In this document: positions 48,503 to 56,575 of the stretch, one piece after another
Layout: each line of letters begins with the position of its first letter
Numbering within the stretch: the stretch's first letter is position 1
Source: Pseudomonas sp. 10S4
GTDB taxonomy: Bacteria; Pseudomonadota; Gammaproteobacteria; Pseudomonadales; Pseudomonadaceae
Length of the DNA: 64,000 bases
Reading direction: 5' to 3'
NCBI RefSeq assembly: GCF_034344865.1
Contig: NZ_CP133774.1
Span: 6,696,001 to 6,760,000 of the forward strand
Position numbers and translations under genes: made by a program
Notes under the pieces: model-generated
Seen by the model: only the letters and a program-made list of their open reading frames with translations
Database searches by the model: none
What the model was told of the DNA's origin: nothing

Positions 48503-49537
48503 ATGAAAGCAATGACGCGTCTTTCCCTGTCCGTGGCGCTGGCCTGCGGCACCCTGCTCGCTTCCACCGCGTGGGCAAATGAAGCACCGATCCAGCCAAA
48601 AGTGATGCTAATCACCATGTTCGCCCCCGAGGCACAGAACTGGATCGAGCGCCTGGAACTCAAGCAGGAAGTTCGCGTACCGGGCCTGTCCGCCGAGTAC
48701 CCGAGTATTCGCTGCAACACCCAGCAGGTGTGCCTGATGGTCACCGGCATGGGGCAAACCAACGCCGCCGCGTCGACCCTGGCCCTGGCGCTGTCGCCGA
48801 AGTTCGACCTGCGTAAAAGCTACTTCCTGATCGCCGGGATTGCCGGCATCAGCCCGAAACACGGGACCATCGGCACCGCTGCCTGGGCGCATTACCTGGT
48901 GGAATTCGGCACCCAGTGGGAAATCGATTCTAGGGATGTACCGAAAGACTGGCCGACCGGTTACATCGGCATCAACACCAAAGGCCCGAACGAAAAACCG
49001 CCGCTGGACTACAAGACCGAAGTCTTCGAGCTCAACCCGAAGTTGCAGGCCAAGGCGTTTGCCCTGTCGCATAAAGTCGAGCTGAGCGAGAGCAAGGAAT
49101 CGGCTGCGTGGCGTTTGAAATACCCGTCGGCCCCGGCCAATCAGCCGCCCGTGGTGACCAAGTGCGATACGGCGGCGGGCAATACCTGGTTTTCCGGGAC
49201 GCGTTTGAGCGAGCGGGCCGAAGTCTGGACCAAGTTGCTCACGGATAATAAAGGCGAGTACTGCACGACCCAACAGGAAGACAACTCCACCTACGAAGCG
49301 CTGCTGCGGGCCAGCCGTGAAGGTTTGGTGGATGTGCAGCGTCTGGCAGTGGTGCGCGCCGGTTCCGACTTCGACCGGCCGGCGCCGGGGCAGAGCGAGG
49401 TGGATAACCTGCTCAAATATGCAGATCAGGGCGGGTTTGTGCCGGCGCTTGAGAATCTGTACCGCACCGGAAATCCGCTGGTGCAGGAGATTTTGAAGAA
49501 CTGGTCGGCTTGGGAGAAAGGTGTTCCCGAAGCCTGA
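48503..49537 (+). CDS. Purine nucleoside permease (NUP) family, periplasmic
   Basis: A 344-residue protein of the NUP family with a Sec signal peptide (LSVALACGTLLASTAWA). The mature part resembles nucleoside phosphorylases rather than a membrane carrier: ITMFAPEAQNWIERLEL, VTGMGQTNAAAST, IAGIAGISPKHGTIGTAAWA; no further membrane helix is visible. It therefore is probably a periplasmic nucleoside-binding or nucleoside-cleaving protein, the permease name coming from yeast. GGAGG precedes the ATG; it is co-transcribed with the Tsx-like channel, which would supply its substrates. The activity needs testing. Confidence 0.85.
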   Translation: MKAMTRLSLSVALACGTLLASTAWANEAPIQPKVMLITMFAPEAQNWIERLELKQEVRVPGLSAEYPSIRCNTQQVCLMVTGMGQTNAAASTLALALSPKFDLRKSYFLIAGIAGISPKHGTIGTAAWAHYLVEFGTQWEIDSRDVPKDWPTGYIGINTKGPNEKPPLDYKTEVFELNPKLQAKAFALSHKVELSESKESAAWRLKYPSAPANQPPVVTKCDTAAGNTWFSGTRLSERAEVWTKLLTDNKGEYCTTQQEDNSTYEALLRASREGLVDVQRLAVVRAGSDFDRPAPGQSEVDNLLKYADQGGFVPALENLYRTGNPLVQEILKNWSAWEKGVPEA

Positions 49538-49550
49538 GTCCGGCTCAACG

Positions 49551-49651
49551 ACGCGATCGCGAGCAAGCTCGCTCCCACAGGTGATTTGTATTGTTCACGT
49601 TATATGTGATCGACACAGAACCCTGTGGGAGCGAGCCTGCTCGCGATGGGG
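49551..49651. repeat. REP pair, class A, in reversed order
   Basis: ATCGCGAGCAAGCTCGCTCC arm first, TGTGGGAGCGAGCCTGCTCG second, separated by about 42 bp; outward-facing like the pair at 34004. Confidence 0.85.
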
Positions 49652-49676
49652 TCAGGACATACAACATCGATATCGG

Positions 49677-50633
49677 TTATGGCAACAAAATCACTTTGTC
49701 ACCACTGCCTTGATTCACCTCGGCATAGCGCTCCAGCCCTTGCGCCAACGGCGACTCAACCAACCCTTCCGGCAACGGCAACAACCCCTGATCGAAGAAC
49801 GTGCCGAACTGATCCAGCATCGCCGCACACGCCTGCACGCCGTAGAGCAGCGAATTGATCCCGACCACCGAACCACCCTTGCGATACAACGCCAGCGCCG
49901 GCAATTGCACGTGACCGTCGACCGGCGCGGCAATGATCGCGATGCGACCGAACGCCGCCAGCGCCGGGACTGAAGCCGGTAGCCAGAAACCCGTGGTGTC
50001 GAAGATCACGTCCGCGCCACCGGCGTACACCGCATTCACCTGAGCGCCGAGGTCTTCGGGCTTGTCCAGTTGCAGGGTCTGATAACCCTGAGCCTGCAAT
50101 TCCTTGACCTGCTCTACCCGCCGCGCCGCCGCCAACACCTTGGCACCACGGACTTTGGCCAACGCCAGCGCCGCACTGCCGACCGCCCCGCCACCAATCA
50201 CCAACAAACGCGTACCCACGGTTACCAGACTGCGCTCCAGCGCATCCCACGCCGTGGTGTACGGCACACCGAGGCTGGCGGCTTGGGAGAAGCTCAAGTG
50301 AGTCGGTTTCAGCGCCACGCCATTGGCCGGCAATTTGACGAATTGCGCGTGGGAACCGTCGGCGAAAAAGCCCAGTTCACGACCGGTGCCCCAGACTTCC
50401 TGACCGATCAGCGCCTGCGGGCCTTCCACCACGACGCCTGCGAAATCCCGACCGGGAATCCGTGGCAACGTGGTGTAGGGAAAACGCCCCAGCACGTTCT
50501 TCACGTCGCTGGGGTTGAGGCCGGCGGCCTTGATCTGCACCAGCACTTCATCGGCGCCGGCCACCGGGGTTGGGACTTCAACATAGCGCAGGGCCGAGAG
50601 GTCGCCGGTCTTGTCGAATTGCAAAGCTTTCAT
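49677..50633 (-). CDS. Zinc-independent alcohol dehydrogenase/quinone oxidoreductase family
   Basis: A 318-residue medium-chain reductase. N-terminal GroES-like fold (VLVQIKAAGLNPSDVKNVLG, RIPGRDFAGVVVEG) and a Rossmann domain with VIGGGAVGSAALALAK near residues 148-163. The zinc-ligand cysteines of classical alcohol dehydrogenases are missing, which places it with NADPH:quinone oxidoreductases. The substrate is unknown. On the same strand as, and just downstream of, the XapX gene (31 bp gap), so the two may form one unit. Confidence 0.87.
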   Translation of the reverse strand: MKALQFDKTGDLSALRYVEVPTPVAGADEVLVQIKAAGLNPSDVKNVLGRFPYTTLPRIPGRDFAGVVVEGPQALIGQEVWGTGRELGFFADGSHAQFVKLPANGVALKPTHLSFSQAASLGVPYTTAWDALERSLVTVGTRLLVIGGGAVGSAALALAKVRGAKVLAAARRVEQVKELQAQGYQTLQLDKPEDLGAQVNAVYAGGADVIFDTTGFWLPASVPALAAFGRIAIIAAPVDGHVQLPALALYRKGGSVVGINSLLYGVQACAAMLDQFGTFFDQGLLPLPEGLVESPLAQGLERYAEVNQGSGDKVILLP

Positions 50634-50664
50634 GAGGAGCTTCCGTTAAAGGGGTTAAGGGTTT

Positions 50665-50838
50665 TCAGGAGATCCAGCCAGCCAGCAATTGCCGACCCAT
50701 GGGCCACAACTTCTCGCCGGCGAGCATGCCCAACAGCCCCACCAGCGCGATGGCTGGCGGCGCCGGGGAGCGAAAATCCAGCGCGCCGTAAAGCAGACCA
50801 ACGCCCAGGCCGATGCCCAGCGAGATGAAGTAGTTCAT
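50665..50838 (-). CDS. XapX-domain small membrane protein
   Basis: A 57-residue protein with two membrane helices (MNYFISLGIGLGVGLLYGAL and AIALVGLLGMLAGEKLW), matching the XapX family found beside LysR/AraC genes in proteobacteria. The ATG at 50838 has GGAG six bases ahead. The role of the family is unknown. It precedes the oxidoreductase gene. Confidence 0.82.
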   Translation of the reverse strand: MNYFISLGIGLGVGLLYGALDFRSPAPPAIALVGLLGMLAGEKLWPMGRQLLAGWIS

Positions 50839-50950
50839 GACAGACTCCGTGGCATAAGGGGGATGCGCAGAGTCTAGAGAACGGCGACGAAACCCGTCGG
50901 CCAAGTGCTTCTGAATATCGGCCAAAGACCAGCCAAACACCGCAACTCCC

Positions 50951-51043
50951 CTGTGGGAGCGAGCCTGCTCGCGAAGAGGCCGTGTCAGTCGAAAGCCCTG
51001 TTGGCTGACACACCGCTTTCGCGAGCAGGCTCGCTCCCACAGG
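50951..51043. repeat. REPIN, class A
   Basis: Inverted GTGGGAGCGAGCCTGCTCGC arms between the XapX promoter and the AraC-type regulator's 3' end. Confidence 0.9.
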
Positions 51044-51057
51044 GACGGAGTCCGGCT

Positions 51058-51828
51058 TCAGCGACTCGCCATGAATTGCGATGGCGCAACACCGAGTTCG
51101 CGGCGAAACATGTCGCTGAAGCTGCTCGGCGAATACCCCAACTCCCGGGCGATGACACTGACCGGCACACCCTGGATCAACTCCGCCACCGCCGTCGCCA
51201 GTTGCACCTGTCGCCGCCATTCGGCGAACCCCATGCCCAAGCCGTCCTTGAACAGCCGCGCCAGGGTGCGCACGCTGGCCCCGGCGTTTTCGGCGTGCTG
51301 CTCGAACGCAATGTCCAGGGACGGCGCGGCCATGACGGCCTGACACAGGTTCAGTAAACGCCGGTCGGAATCATCCGGCAGCGGGATTTTCAGCATCGAG
51401 CGTTTGGCCCGTTTGAGCTCCAGCAACGCCAGACCGACCAGCGCCTCGTAATACTCCGGCGCACCGTCGTCGCCCTGCTCCACCAGCCCGACGATCAATT
51501 CCCGCAGCAGCCCCCCAACCTCGATGACCTGAACACTGTCATCCAGGGTCGCCGCCAACGCCGGTCGCAGGTAGATATTGCGCATCTGCAAGTCCGACAC
51601 CACGCGAATCCCGTGGGGCACGCCCGGCGGCAACCACACCGCCCGTTGCGGCGGAACGACTAGAGCCTCGTGCGGTGTTTCAACCCACATCACGCCGCTC
51701 ATGGCATACAACAACTGACCCCAGACATGCTCGTGCGGCTCGATAAACAAGCCGCGCGGGTAAGTGCGCGCCAGCGGTTGCACCGGCACGTCGGTATCAG
51801 TCAGGTCGGGCGGTGCGGCGAGGGCCAT
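51058..51828 (-). CDS. AraC-family regulator with N-terminal cupin
   Basis: A 256-residue regulator: an N-terminal cupin sensor domain (about 10-95; FIEPHEHVWGQLLYAMSGVM, VVPPQRAVWLPPGVPHGIRV) followed by two AraC-type helix-turn-helix motifs (about 160-255; GASVRTLARLFKDGLGMGFA and VSVIARELGYSPSSFSDMFR). This architecture is that of NimR-like regulators, which generally repress a nearby efflux or oxidoreductase gene. Upstream of XapX and the oxidoreductase on the same strand, separated by a REPIN. Confidence 0.88.
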   Translation of the reverse strand: MALAAPPDLTDTDVPVQPLARTYPRGLFIEPHEHVWGQLLYAMSGVMWVETPHEALVVPPQRAVWLPPGVPHGIRVVSDLQMRNIYLRPALAATLDDSVQVIEVGGLLRELIVGLVEQGDDGAPEYYEALVGLALLELKRAKRSMLKIPLPDDSDRRLLNLCQAVMAAPSLDIAFEQHAENAGASVRTLARLFKDGLGMGFAEWRRQVQLATAVAELIQGVPVSVIARELGYSPSSFSDMFRRELGVAPSQFMASR

Positions 51829-51973
51829 GGGCTAGGATCATAGGGATTCGAGGAGTCGTCATGGTAACGAGGCGCCCGGTTTGTCGCCAGTGAGCGACAC
51901 CGTCTGCCAATTCGACTGAATTTTTATCGGCGCCAACGATCCTTGTATTACCACAGGGAGGAATACGGGCTTT

Positions 51974-52201
51974 ATGAACAGCGCAAAACTTTTCGTCATT
52001 GAATACACCCTTCATGGCGCCCCCAAGTCTTTCATTATCCGCCTGGACAAAATGGACAACGCGGAGGCCTGGCACTGGGCGAGTTGCGATGCCGGCGTGG
52101 GACGCATCCCGCGCTTTGGCCGTGAGAAGGTGCAGAAGACCAGCAAACCGCTGGCAGAGAAATTCGGCGTCGAGAACGTTACTTGGCGACCGGCGCACTA
52201 A
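51974..52201 (+). CDS. Small conserved Pseudomonas protein (probably DUF6555)
   Basis: A 75-residue soluble protein (LFVIEYTLHGAPKSFIIRLD, then MDNAEAWHWASCDAGVGRIP) rich in aromatic residues. It resembles short proteins common in pseudomonads and labelled DUF6555; that label is from memory. An AGGGAGG lies 13 bases upstream of the ATG, rather far, so the initiation site is not certain. A bidirectional terminator follows 30 bp later. Confidence 0.7.
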   Translation: MNSAKLFVIEYTLHGAPKSFIIRLDKMDNAEAWHWASCDAGVGRIPRFGREKVQKTSKPLAEKFGVENVTWRPAH

Positions 52202-52231
52202 ATGTCATAAGGACAGGGAATGTCAGAAACA

Positions 52232-52262
52232 AAAAGTGGAGCCCCGGTGGCTCCACTTTTTT
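52232..52262. terminator. Bidirectional rho-independent terminator
   Basis: AAAAAGTGGAGCC-CCGGT-GGCTCCACTTTTTT: 12-bp stem flanked by A and T runs, between the convergent small protein and metallothionein genes. Confidence 0.9.
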
Positions 52263-52271
52263 GAACTGCGA

Positions 52272-52436
52272 TCAGCTTTTGGCGCATTTGCAGCCTTTGC
52301 TGGTACACGCTTCACCGTGTTCATGATGCTTGGCGCAGCCTTCGCAGCAATAGTGCTTACCGTGGCGCGCGATCGGATGATCGCCTAGCTTGCAGGAGCA
52401 TTTGGGGCAGTCGCAGGTACTTTCACTGTTGATCAT
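52272..52436 (-). CDS. Bacterial metallothionein
   Basis: A 54-residue protein, too short for most ORF filters. It contains ten cysteines and seven histidines: STCDCPKCSCKLGDH at the start, then KHYCCEGCAKHHEHGEAC and SKGCKCAKS. The CxCxxCxC cluster, the central YCCxxCA segment and the C-terminal CKC are the pattern of bacterial SmtA/BmtA metallothioneins that bind zinc, cadmium or copper in a four-metal cluster. GGAG lies eight bases before the ATG at 52436. It ends next to a shared terminator. Cellular role: buffering or detoxifying d10 metals; no metal regulator is adjacent. Confidence 0.88.
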   Translation of the reverse strand: MINSESTCDCPKCSCKLGDHPIARHGKHYCCEGCAKHHEHGEACTSKGCKCAKS

Positions 52437-52494
52437 GAGCCTGACTCCATTTTTATGGTCGTCCGGTGCGACGGATGCGCACCCGTTTCACAAG

Positions 52495-52595
52495 TGTAGG
52501 AGCTGCCGAGTGAAACGAGGCTGCGATCTTTTGATCTTGATCTTGAAAATCAACATCAAAAGATCGCAGCCTCGTTTCACTCGGCAGCTCCTACA
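52495..52595. repeat. REPIN, class C
   Basis: TGTAGGAGCTGCCGAGTGAA arm with GATCTTTTGATC and the mirrored complement. Compared with the copy at 31805 the middle of the stem differs (GTGAAACGAG in place of AAG) in both arms together, so pairing is kept. Confidence 0.88.
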
Positions 52596-52605
52596 ATGGA
52601 CCGCG

Positions 52606-53061
52606 TTATGCGCTTCGGGTGCTGCTGCGATACATAAACACCAGCGCCAGCGCCAGGCACACCATCGCCAGCATCCGGCTCCCGGACAACTCGATCGCCG
52701 GGTTGCCGAGCCAGCCGAAGTTATCGATCAACATGCCCATGCCCAGTTGCCCGACGATCACCGCCACCGTCGCCACCGCCGTGCCAACCCGCGGCACTGC
52801 GCCCACCATGACCATCATGTACACCACGCCAAACAGCGCCCCGCTGAGCTGCCATTTCGGCACGTCCAGCAAGCTAACGGCATGCGCAGGTTCGAAAAAC
52901 AGGATGAGCAACCCGGTAACCACCGCGCCGACCGCAAAGGTCAGCAAACTGCTGCGCAACACACCGACCGTTTCCCCCAGGCGCCCGTTGATCGCTGCCT
53001 GAACACTCAGCACCGCACCAGCCGCCACCACCACCGCCAACAAAATAACCAGATTCATCAT
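52606..53061 (-). CDS. DUF606/YdcZ-family membrane protein, second of a pair
   Basis: A 151-residue integral membrane protein with five helices (for example LVILLAVVVAAGAVLSVQAA, AVGAVVTGLLILFF, MLAMVCLALALVFMY) of the DUF606 branch of the drug/metabolite transporter superfamily. Such half-size proteins work as hetero-pairs. Its ATG overlaps the stop of the other member by one base (TTGATG), implying balanced translation. Substrate unknown. Confidence 0.82.
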   Translation of the reverse strand: MMNLVILLAVVVAAGAVLSVQAAINGRLGETVGVLRSSLLTFAVGAVVTGLLILFFEPAHAVSLLDVPKWQLSGALFGVVYMMVMVGAVPRVGTAVATVAVIVGQLGMGMLIDNFGWLGNPAIELSGSRMLAMVCLALALVFMYRSSTRSA

Positions 53062-53555
53062 CAACCCCGAGCGATCAAAACAAGTGCCGCGACAATCAGC
53101 AGCAACGCCAGCCAACGTTCGCCGTTGACCTTTTTACGCGTGGCGCCGAACCAGCCGAAGTGGTCGATCAACACGCTCTTGCCGACCTGCCCGGAGAGGA
53201 TCGCAATCATCGTCATGGCAATGCCGATGTGCGGTGTGGCCAGGGTCAGCACCACCACATAGATCGGGCCGAGAAAACCGCCGATCAACTGCCACTGCGG
53301 CAACGTGTTCAGCGCCGGCCCCTGTTGCGGGCCGCTGAACAGCAGCAACAGGAACAGAATCGCCGAGCCGACGCCGAAGATGCTCAACGTCGCCCACAAG
53401 TGCCCGACCTGAACGCCGAGCGGCCCGAGTAACCCGGCCTCCACGGACAGGCCCATGCCGGCCAGGATGACCAGCGGCAATAGCAATAGGCGTAGTCCGG
53501 GTTTGGTAGTTGGTGTTGCGACAACAGCAGCGTTGTCGATTGAAGGAGATTGCAT
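53061..53555 (-). CDS. DUF606/YdcZ-family membrane protein, first of a pair
   Basis: A 164-residue paralogue of the next gene with five helices after a 20-residue polar start (for example LLLLPLVILAGMGLSVEAGL and GFLGPIYVVVLTLATPHIG). The shared HFGWFG/NFGWLG motif shows the two came from a duplication. They are probably the two halves of one small-solute exporter. Divergent from a LysR gene that may regulate them. Confidence 0.82.
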   Translation of the reverse strand: MQSPSIDNAAVVATPTTKPGLRLLLLPLVILAGMGLSVEAGLLGPLGVQVGHLWATLSIFGVGSAILFLLLLFSGPQQGPALNTLPQWQLIGGFLGPIYVVVLTLATPHIGIAMTMIAILSGQVGKSVLIDHFGWFGATRKKVNGERWLALLLIVAALVLIARG

Positions 53556-53614
53556 AGAGAGAACCTACCAATTAGTTAGGGCGCGCATCCTGCGAGAGTG
53601 GATTCGACCTGAAC

Positions 53615-53709
53615 CTGTGGCGAGGGAGCTTGCTCCCGCTGGGCTGCGCAGCGGCCCCACATTTCTGTGAGCGCTGCGCACTCAAGCGGGAGCAAGCTCC
53701 CTCGCCACA
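53615..53709. repeat. REP element pair, class B
   Basis: GTGGCGAGGGAGCTTGCTCC arm and its inverted mate with a short spacer, inside the divergent gap between the DUF606 pair and the LysR gene. Confidence 0.85.
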
Positions 53710-53820
53710 AAAGCCCACTCTCAGGATTTTCAGTGGCGCGCATTATCGGCTGGCGATCCTTTGCGATAAATGGGAGCATCCTGACAACACTTTTGCGCAA
53801 CTCGCACAGCAGGACTCACC

Positions 53821-54756
53821 ATGCACGGCCTCAACGAGCTGGGATTCAAGGCACTTCGGCTATTCGTCGCGGTGCTCGACCACGGCAGCTTTTCCGAAGT
53901 CGCCCGCCGTGAGGGCTTGGCGCCCTCTTCGATTTCTCGGCAAATCCAGTTGATGGAACACGCCCTGAACCAGCAATTGCTTTACCGCCACACCCGCGCC
54001 GTCACGCCGACCGAAGCCGGGCGCATGCTCGGGCATCACGCGCGGCTGGTGCTTGTGCAACTGGAAGAAGCCGAACAAGCCCTGCAAGAACAGCAAAGCG
54101 AACCCAGCGGCCTGGTGCGGATCAACGCCCCGGTGGTGTTTGGCCAGCGGCACCTGACGCCGTGGCTGGGGCAACTCTGCGAGCGCTACCCGAAGCTGCA
54201 ACTGGATATCCAGCAGACTGACAGCTACGTCGACCCGTTGCAGGAAGGCGCCGACCTGTTGTTCCGTATCGGCCCGCTGCACGATTCAAGCATGCAAGCG
54301 CGGATTCTGGCGCCGCATCGGTTTCAAGTCGCAGCGAGCCCGGCGTACTTAAAACGCCACGGCGTCCCGCAACACCCGGAAGACCTCGCCGCCCATCATT
54401 GCCTGGCCTACAAAGGCGTGGCCGGCTTGCAACGCTGGTTTTTCCGGCGGGATCAGCAGGATTGGACGCCCTACTCGGTCAAAGGACCGATCACCGGCAA
54501 CCACGCCGACACCCTGACCCAAGCCGCCGAACAGGGGCTGGGGCTGGTGATGTTTCCGTCATGGCTGATCGGCGAAGCCGTGCGCGCGGGGACGCTGGTG
54601 CCGGTGCTTGAGGAGTATCAAGTATCCAACAGCCTTGAACCGCAACAGATTGCGGTGTTGTGGCCAGGTAGCCGAAGGCTATCGGTGAAGGTCAGGACGG
54701 TGATTGATTTCTATGTGGAGTGTTTCGGGGCTGTGCCGTATTGGGACAGGCCCTGA
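53821..54756 (+). CDS. LysR-type transcriptional regulator
   Basis: A 311-residue LTTR with an N-terminal winged helix (FSEVARREGLAPSSISRQIQ, then LLYRHTRAVTPTEAGRML) and a substrate domain from about residue 95 (SGLVRINAPVVFGQRHLTPW). Of the CrgA/PecT-like subgroup. Divergent from the DUF606 transporter pair, which is its probable target. The ATG at 53821 follows a weakly purine-rich CAGGAC. Confidence 0.87.
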   Translation: MHGLNELGFKALRLFVAVLDHGSFSEVARREGLAPSSISRQIQLMEHALNQQLLYRHTRAVTPTEAGRMLGHHARLVLVQLEEAEQALQEQQSEPSGLVRINAPVVFGQRHLTPWLGQLCERYPKLQLDIQQTDSYVDPLQEGADLLFRIGPLHDSSMQARILAPHRFQVAASPAYLKRHGVPQHPEDLAAHHCLAYKGVAGLQRWFFRRDQQDWTPYSVKGPITGNHADTLTQAAEQGLGLVMFPSWLIGEAVRAGTLVPVLEEYQVSNSLEPQQIAVLWPGSRRLSVKVRTVIDFYVECFGAVPYWDRP

Positions 54757-54788
54757 AACGCCCGAGTTGTCACTGATAAATGCAATCC

Positions 54789-54881
54789 CTGTAGGAGCGA
54801 GGCTTGCCCGCGAAGGCGTCGGCACAGCCAGCATTGATGTCGCCTGACACTCCGCAATCGCGAGCAAGCTCGCTCCCACAG
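54789..54881. repeat. REPIN, class A
   Basis: TGTAGGAGCGAGGCTTGCCC (diverged) and CGCGAGCAAGCTCGCTCCCA arms; marks the boundary between the LysR gene and the AT-richer secretion cassette. Confidence 0.85.
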
Positions 54882-54922
54882 GTTTCTCCGTGCCAGATAT
54901 GGCCTGCGCCCCAGGAACGTGA

Positions 54923-55399
54923 TTAATCCGGCATGGATCGGATGATGTCAGCCAAATCGTCCTTGGTAATTCCATTGGCCTTTATGGCAGCAGCGACGTC
55001 TTCCTTGGATAGAGGAAAGCGCTTAAACATCTTCTTTAGTGCATCTGCATCAACATTTGACATCCAAAGAGGCGAAACAAAGTTCCCCTTGTACTCTGGC
55101 TTCATCGGGACCTCTTCATGAGCGATTACACCCTTATGATTGAAGTAGACAATGTAGCGATCATGTCCTTCAGGGAAGCTCTTGTCGTAGTAAAGAGTTA
55201 CACCGGTCGGTAGCACGTAGTAGTTTTCATCACCTTCAGGACCTTCAATCAGCATCGGTTCTTTAGTTTTGATCATTTTCATACTTTGAGCCCTCGATGA
55301 ATCATTAAACAAAACGCATGCCAAAAAAACCACATTAAGCAGCAGTACTGCAACTAGCCAAAGGCCCGTTCTATTACTAATAGACATTTTTCTTGTCAT
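54923..55399 (-). CDS. Putative immunity protein of the PAAR-linked effector
   Basis: A 158-residue protein with one N-terminal membrane segment (LWLVAVLLLNVVFLACVLF) and a soluble domain (DRYIVYFNHKGVIAHEEVP) that would face the periplasm; the end is a charged helical stretch (LSKEDVAAAIKANGITKDDL). No family recognised. Start 55399 has GGAGG six bases upstream and lies inside the effector's last codons, the tight overlap expected of an effector-immunity pair. Base use is clearly more AT-rich than in neighbours. A periplasmic immunity protein would fit a cell-wall-active effector. Confidence 0.65.
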   Translation of the reverse strand: MTRKMSISNRTGLWLVAVLLLNVVFLACVLFNDSSRAQSMKMIKTKEPMLIEGPEGDENYYVLPTGVTLYYDKSFPEGHDRYIVYFNHKGVIAHEEVPMKPEYKGNFVSPLWMSNVDADALKKMFKRFPLSKEDVAAAIKANGITKDDLADIIRSMPD

Positions 55400-56070
55400 A
55401 GCGCGCCTCCGTGTTCCCCTCTAGCATCGCTTGAACATCCATAGGCATGAAAATTCCGTCCGCAGTCCTCGCTTGAGTTTTGGATGCTATTTTCTTCTCC
55501 CATGAAAGCCCTCTCAATTCCATATACTTGGAAGGTTCCGATACGATCTTCTTTCCTGTGATCTTTGCCCCTTCCAGTGAAACAGTCGTGCAATTGTTAG
55601 TTATTGGAAGATAAGAGCCGGGTAGCAAATACCGTACGTAGTTATCGGTTGTTTTTTGATCTTTACTTTTGTTGACACCAACTGATCATAGTGAGCAATT
55701 ACGGCTTCTGCCTTTGAATTCTCCAAAAATAGACGAAACCTGTAGTTGTTCGACCAAGGCTCTTCTCTGAAGCCACATAAGCCTTGAAGTTTGACCACAC
55801 GTTTAAAACAGCCTCGCCTTCACTATCAAAAGGCCCCCAAACATCTCCGTACCGGCCAAAGTCATAGGTGATATTTTTGTTGCCCACCACAACATGAATG
55901 GCCGCATGTCCGAAGGGTTGATCAACTCCAATATGGGTATATGGACCGCCGATCAGTATCTCCATATAGGCGCCAGACACTACTAACGTATTAGTTTTTG
56001 TGGTTTTGCCTGAAGCTCCCGTGTCTTTTGCTGCCTGTTTTGTACTTGACGTTTTAGTAGGCTGAACCAT
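55377..56070 (-). pseudogene. Putative type VI secretion effector, two frameshifts
   Basis: Three overlapping frames give a protein of about 231 residues when two missing bases are supplied (near 55765 and 55680; the length, 694 bp, fits two losses). Order: a Thr/Lys-rich start, HIGVDQPFGHAAIHVV and ITYDFGRYGDVWGPF, then NNYRFRLFLENSKAEAVIAH, then LLPGSYLPITNNCTTVSLEG. A His in the first half and a Cys in NNCTT in the second is the order of permuted papain-like (NlpC/P60, DUF4105-like) hydrolases; this assignment is inference. It sits between a PAAR gene and a membrane-anchored putative immunity gene. As written it is inactive. Confidence 0.62.
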
Positions 56071-56104
56071 TAAAGATGTTCCGTATCTTCAAGTTTTGGG
56101 AATT

Positions 56105-56575
56105 TTATGCTGCAACTTCCCTGGGGACGTTCGCTACGTGCACAAACCCGTTGCCATCAAGAACGCCAGTGATGACGGCGCCGTCAGGAAGTGTCAGTAC
56201 ATATTCCTCGTTGGCAATTGGTTCCTCTCTCTCGTTGAGCAGTTGAAACTCAACGAAGGTTTTTTCTTTCAAGAATTGAGAGAAAAAGCTGCTAGCACCG
56301 CTTGAACCAGAATTACCCACAAATGTATCGGGGGAACCGGCTGTGATGGTGGCCCCACAAGCGGTTAGCGATCCAACGTGCGCCACATCCTTACCGAGCC
56401 CAAAAACGTGAGGGGCTCCCGTCGTTATCGGATTGCTGCCATGAATGGGACAGGAGTAGACGTCCCCTACCAGGGCCACCGGAAGAGTATTAATAAAAAT
56501 AGGGCTTGAGCCAGTCGTGATGTTTCCGCCGTGACTGCCTGGGTCTCCAAGTCACGCTACTGGCTTTCCTGCCAT
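56105..56575 (-). pseudogene. PAAR-domain protein with C-terminal extension, early stop
   Basis: With the ATG at 56575 (GGAGAG upstream) the frame reads MAGKPVA, then TGA, then LGDPGSHGGNITTGSSPIF and onward through two further PAAR-type hairpins (VYSCPIHGSNPITTGAPHVF, SLTACGATITAGSPDTFVGN). The usual residue after GKPxA is Arg, so codon 8 looks like a CGA-to-TGA change. After the PAAR tip (about residues 1-95) comes a beta-rich tail (VEFQLLNEREEPIANEEYVL) typical of PAAR extensions that load cargo. PAAR proteins cap the VgrG spike of the type VI system. A restart at the GTG at 56479 would give a truncated tip. Confidence 0.82.
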
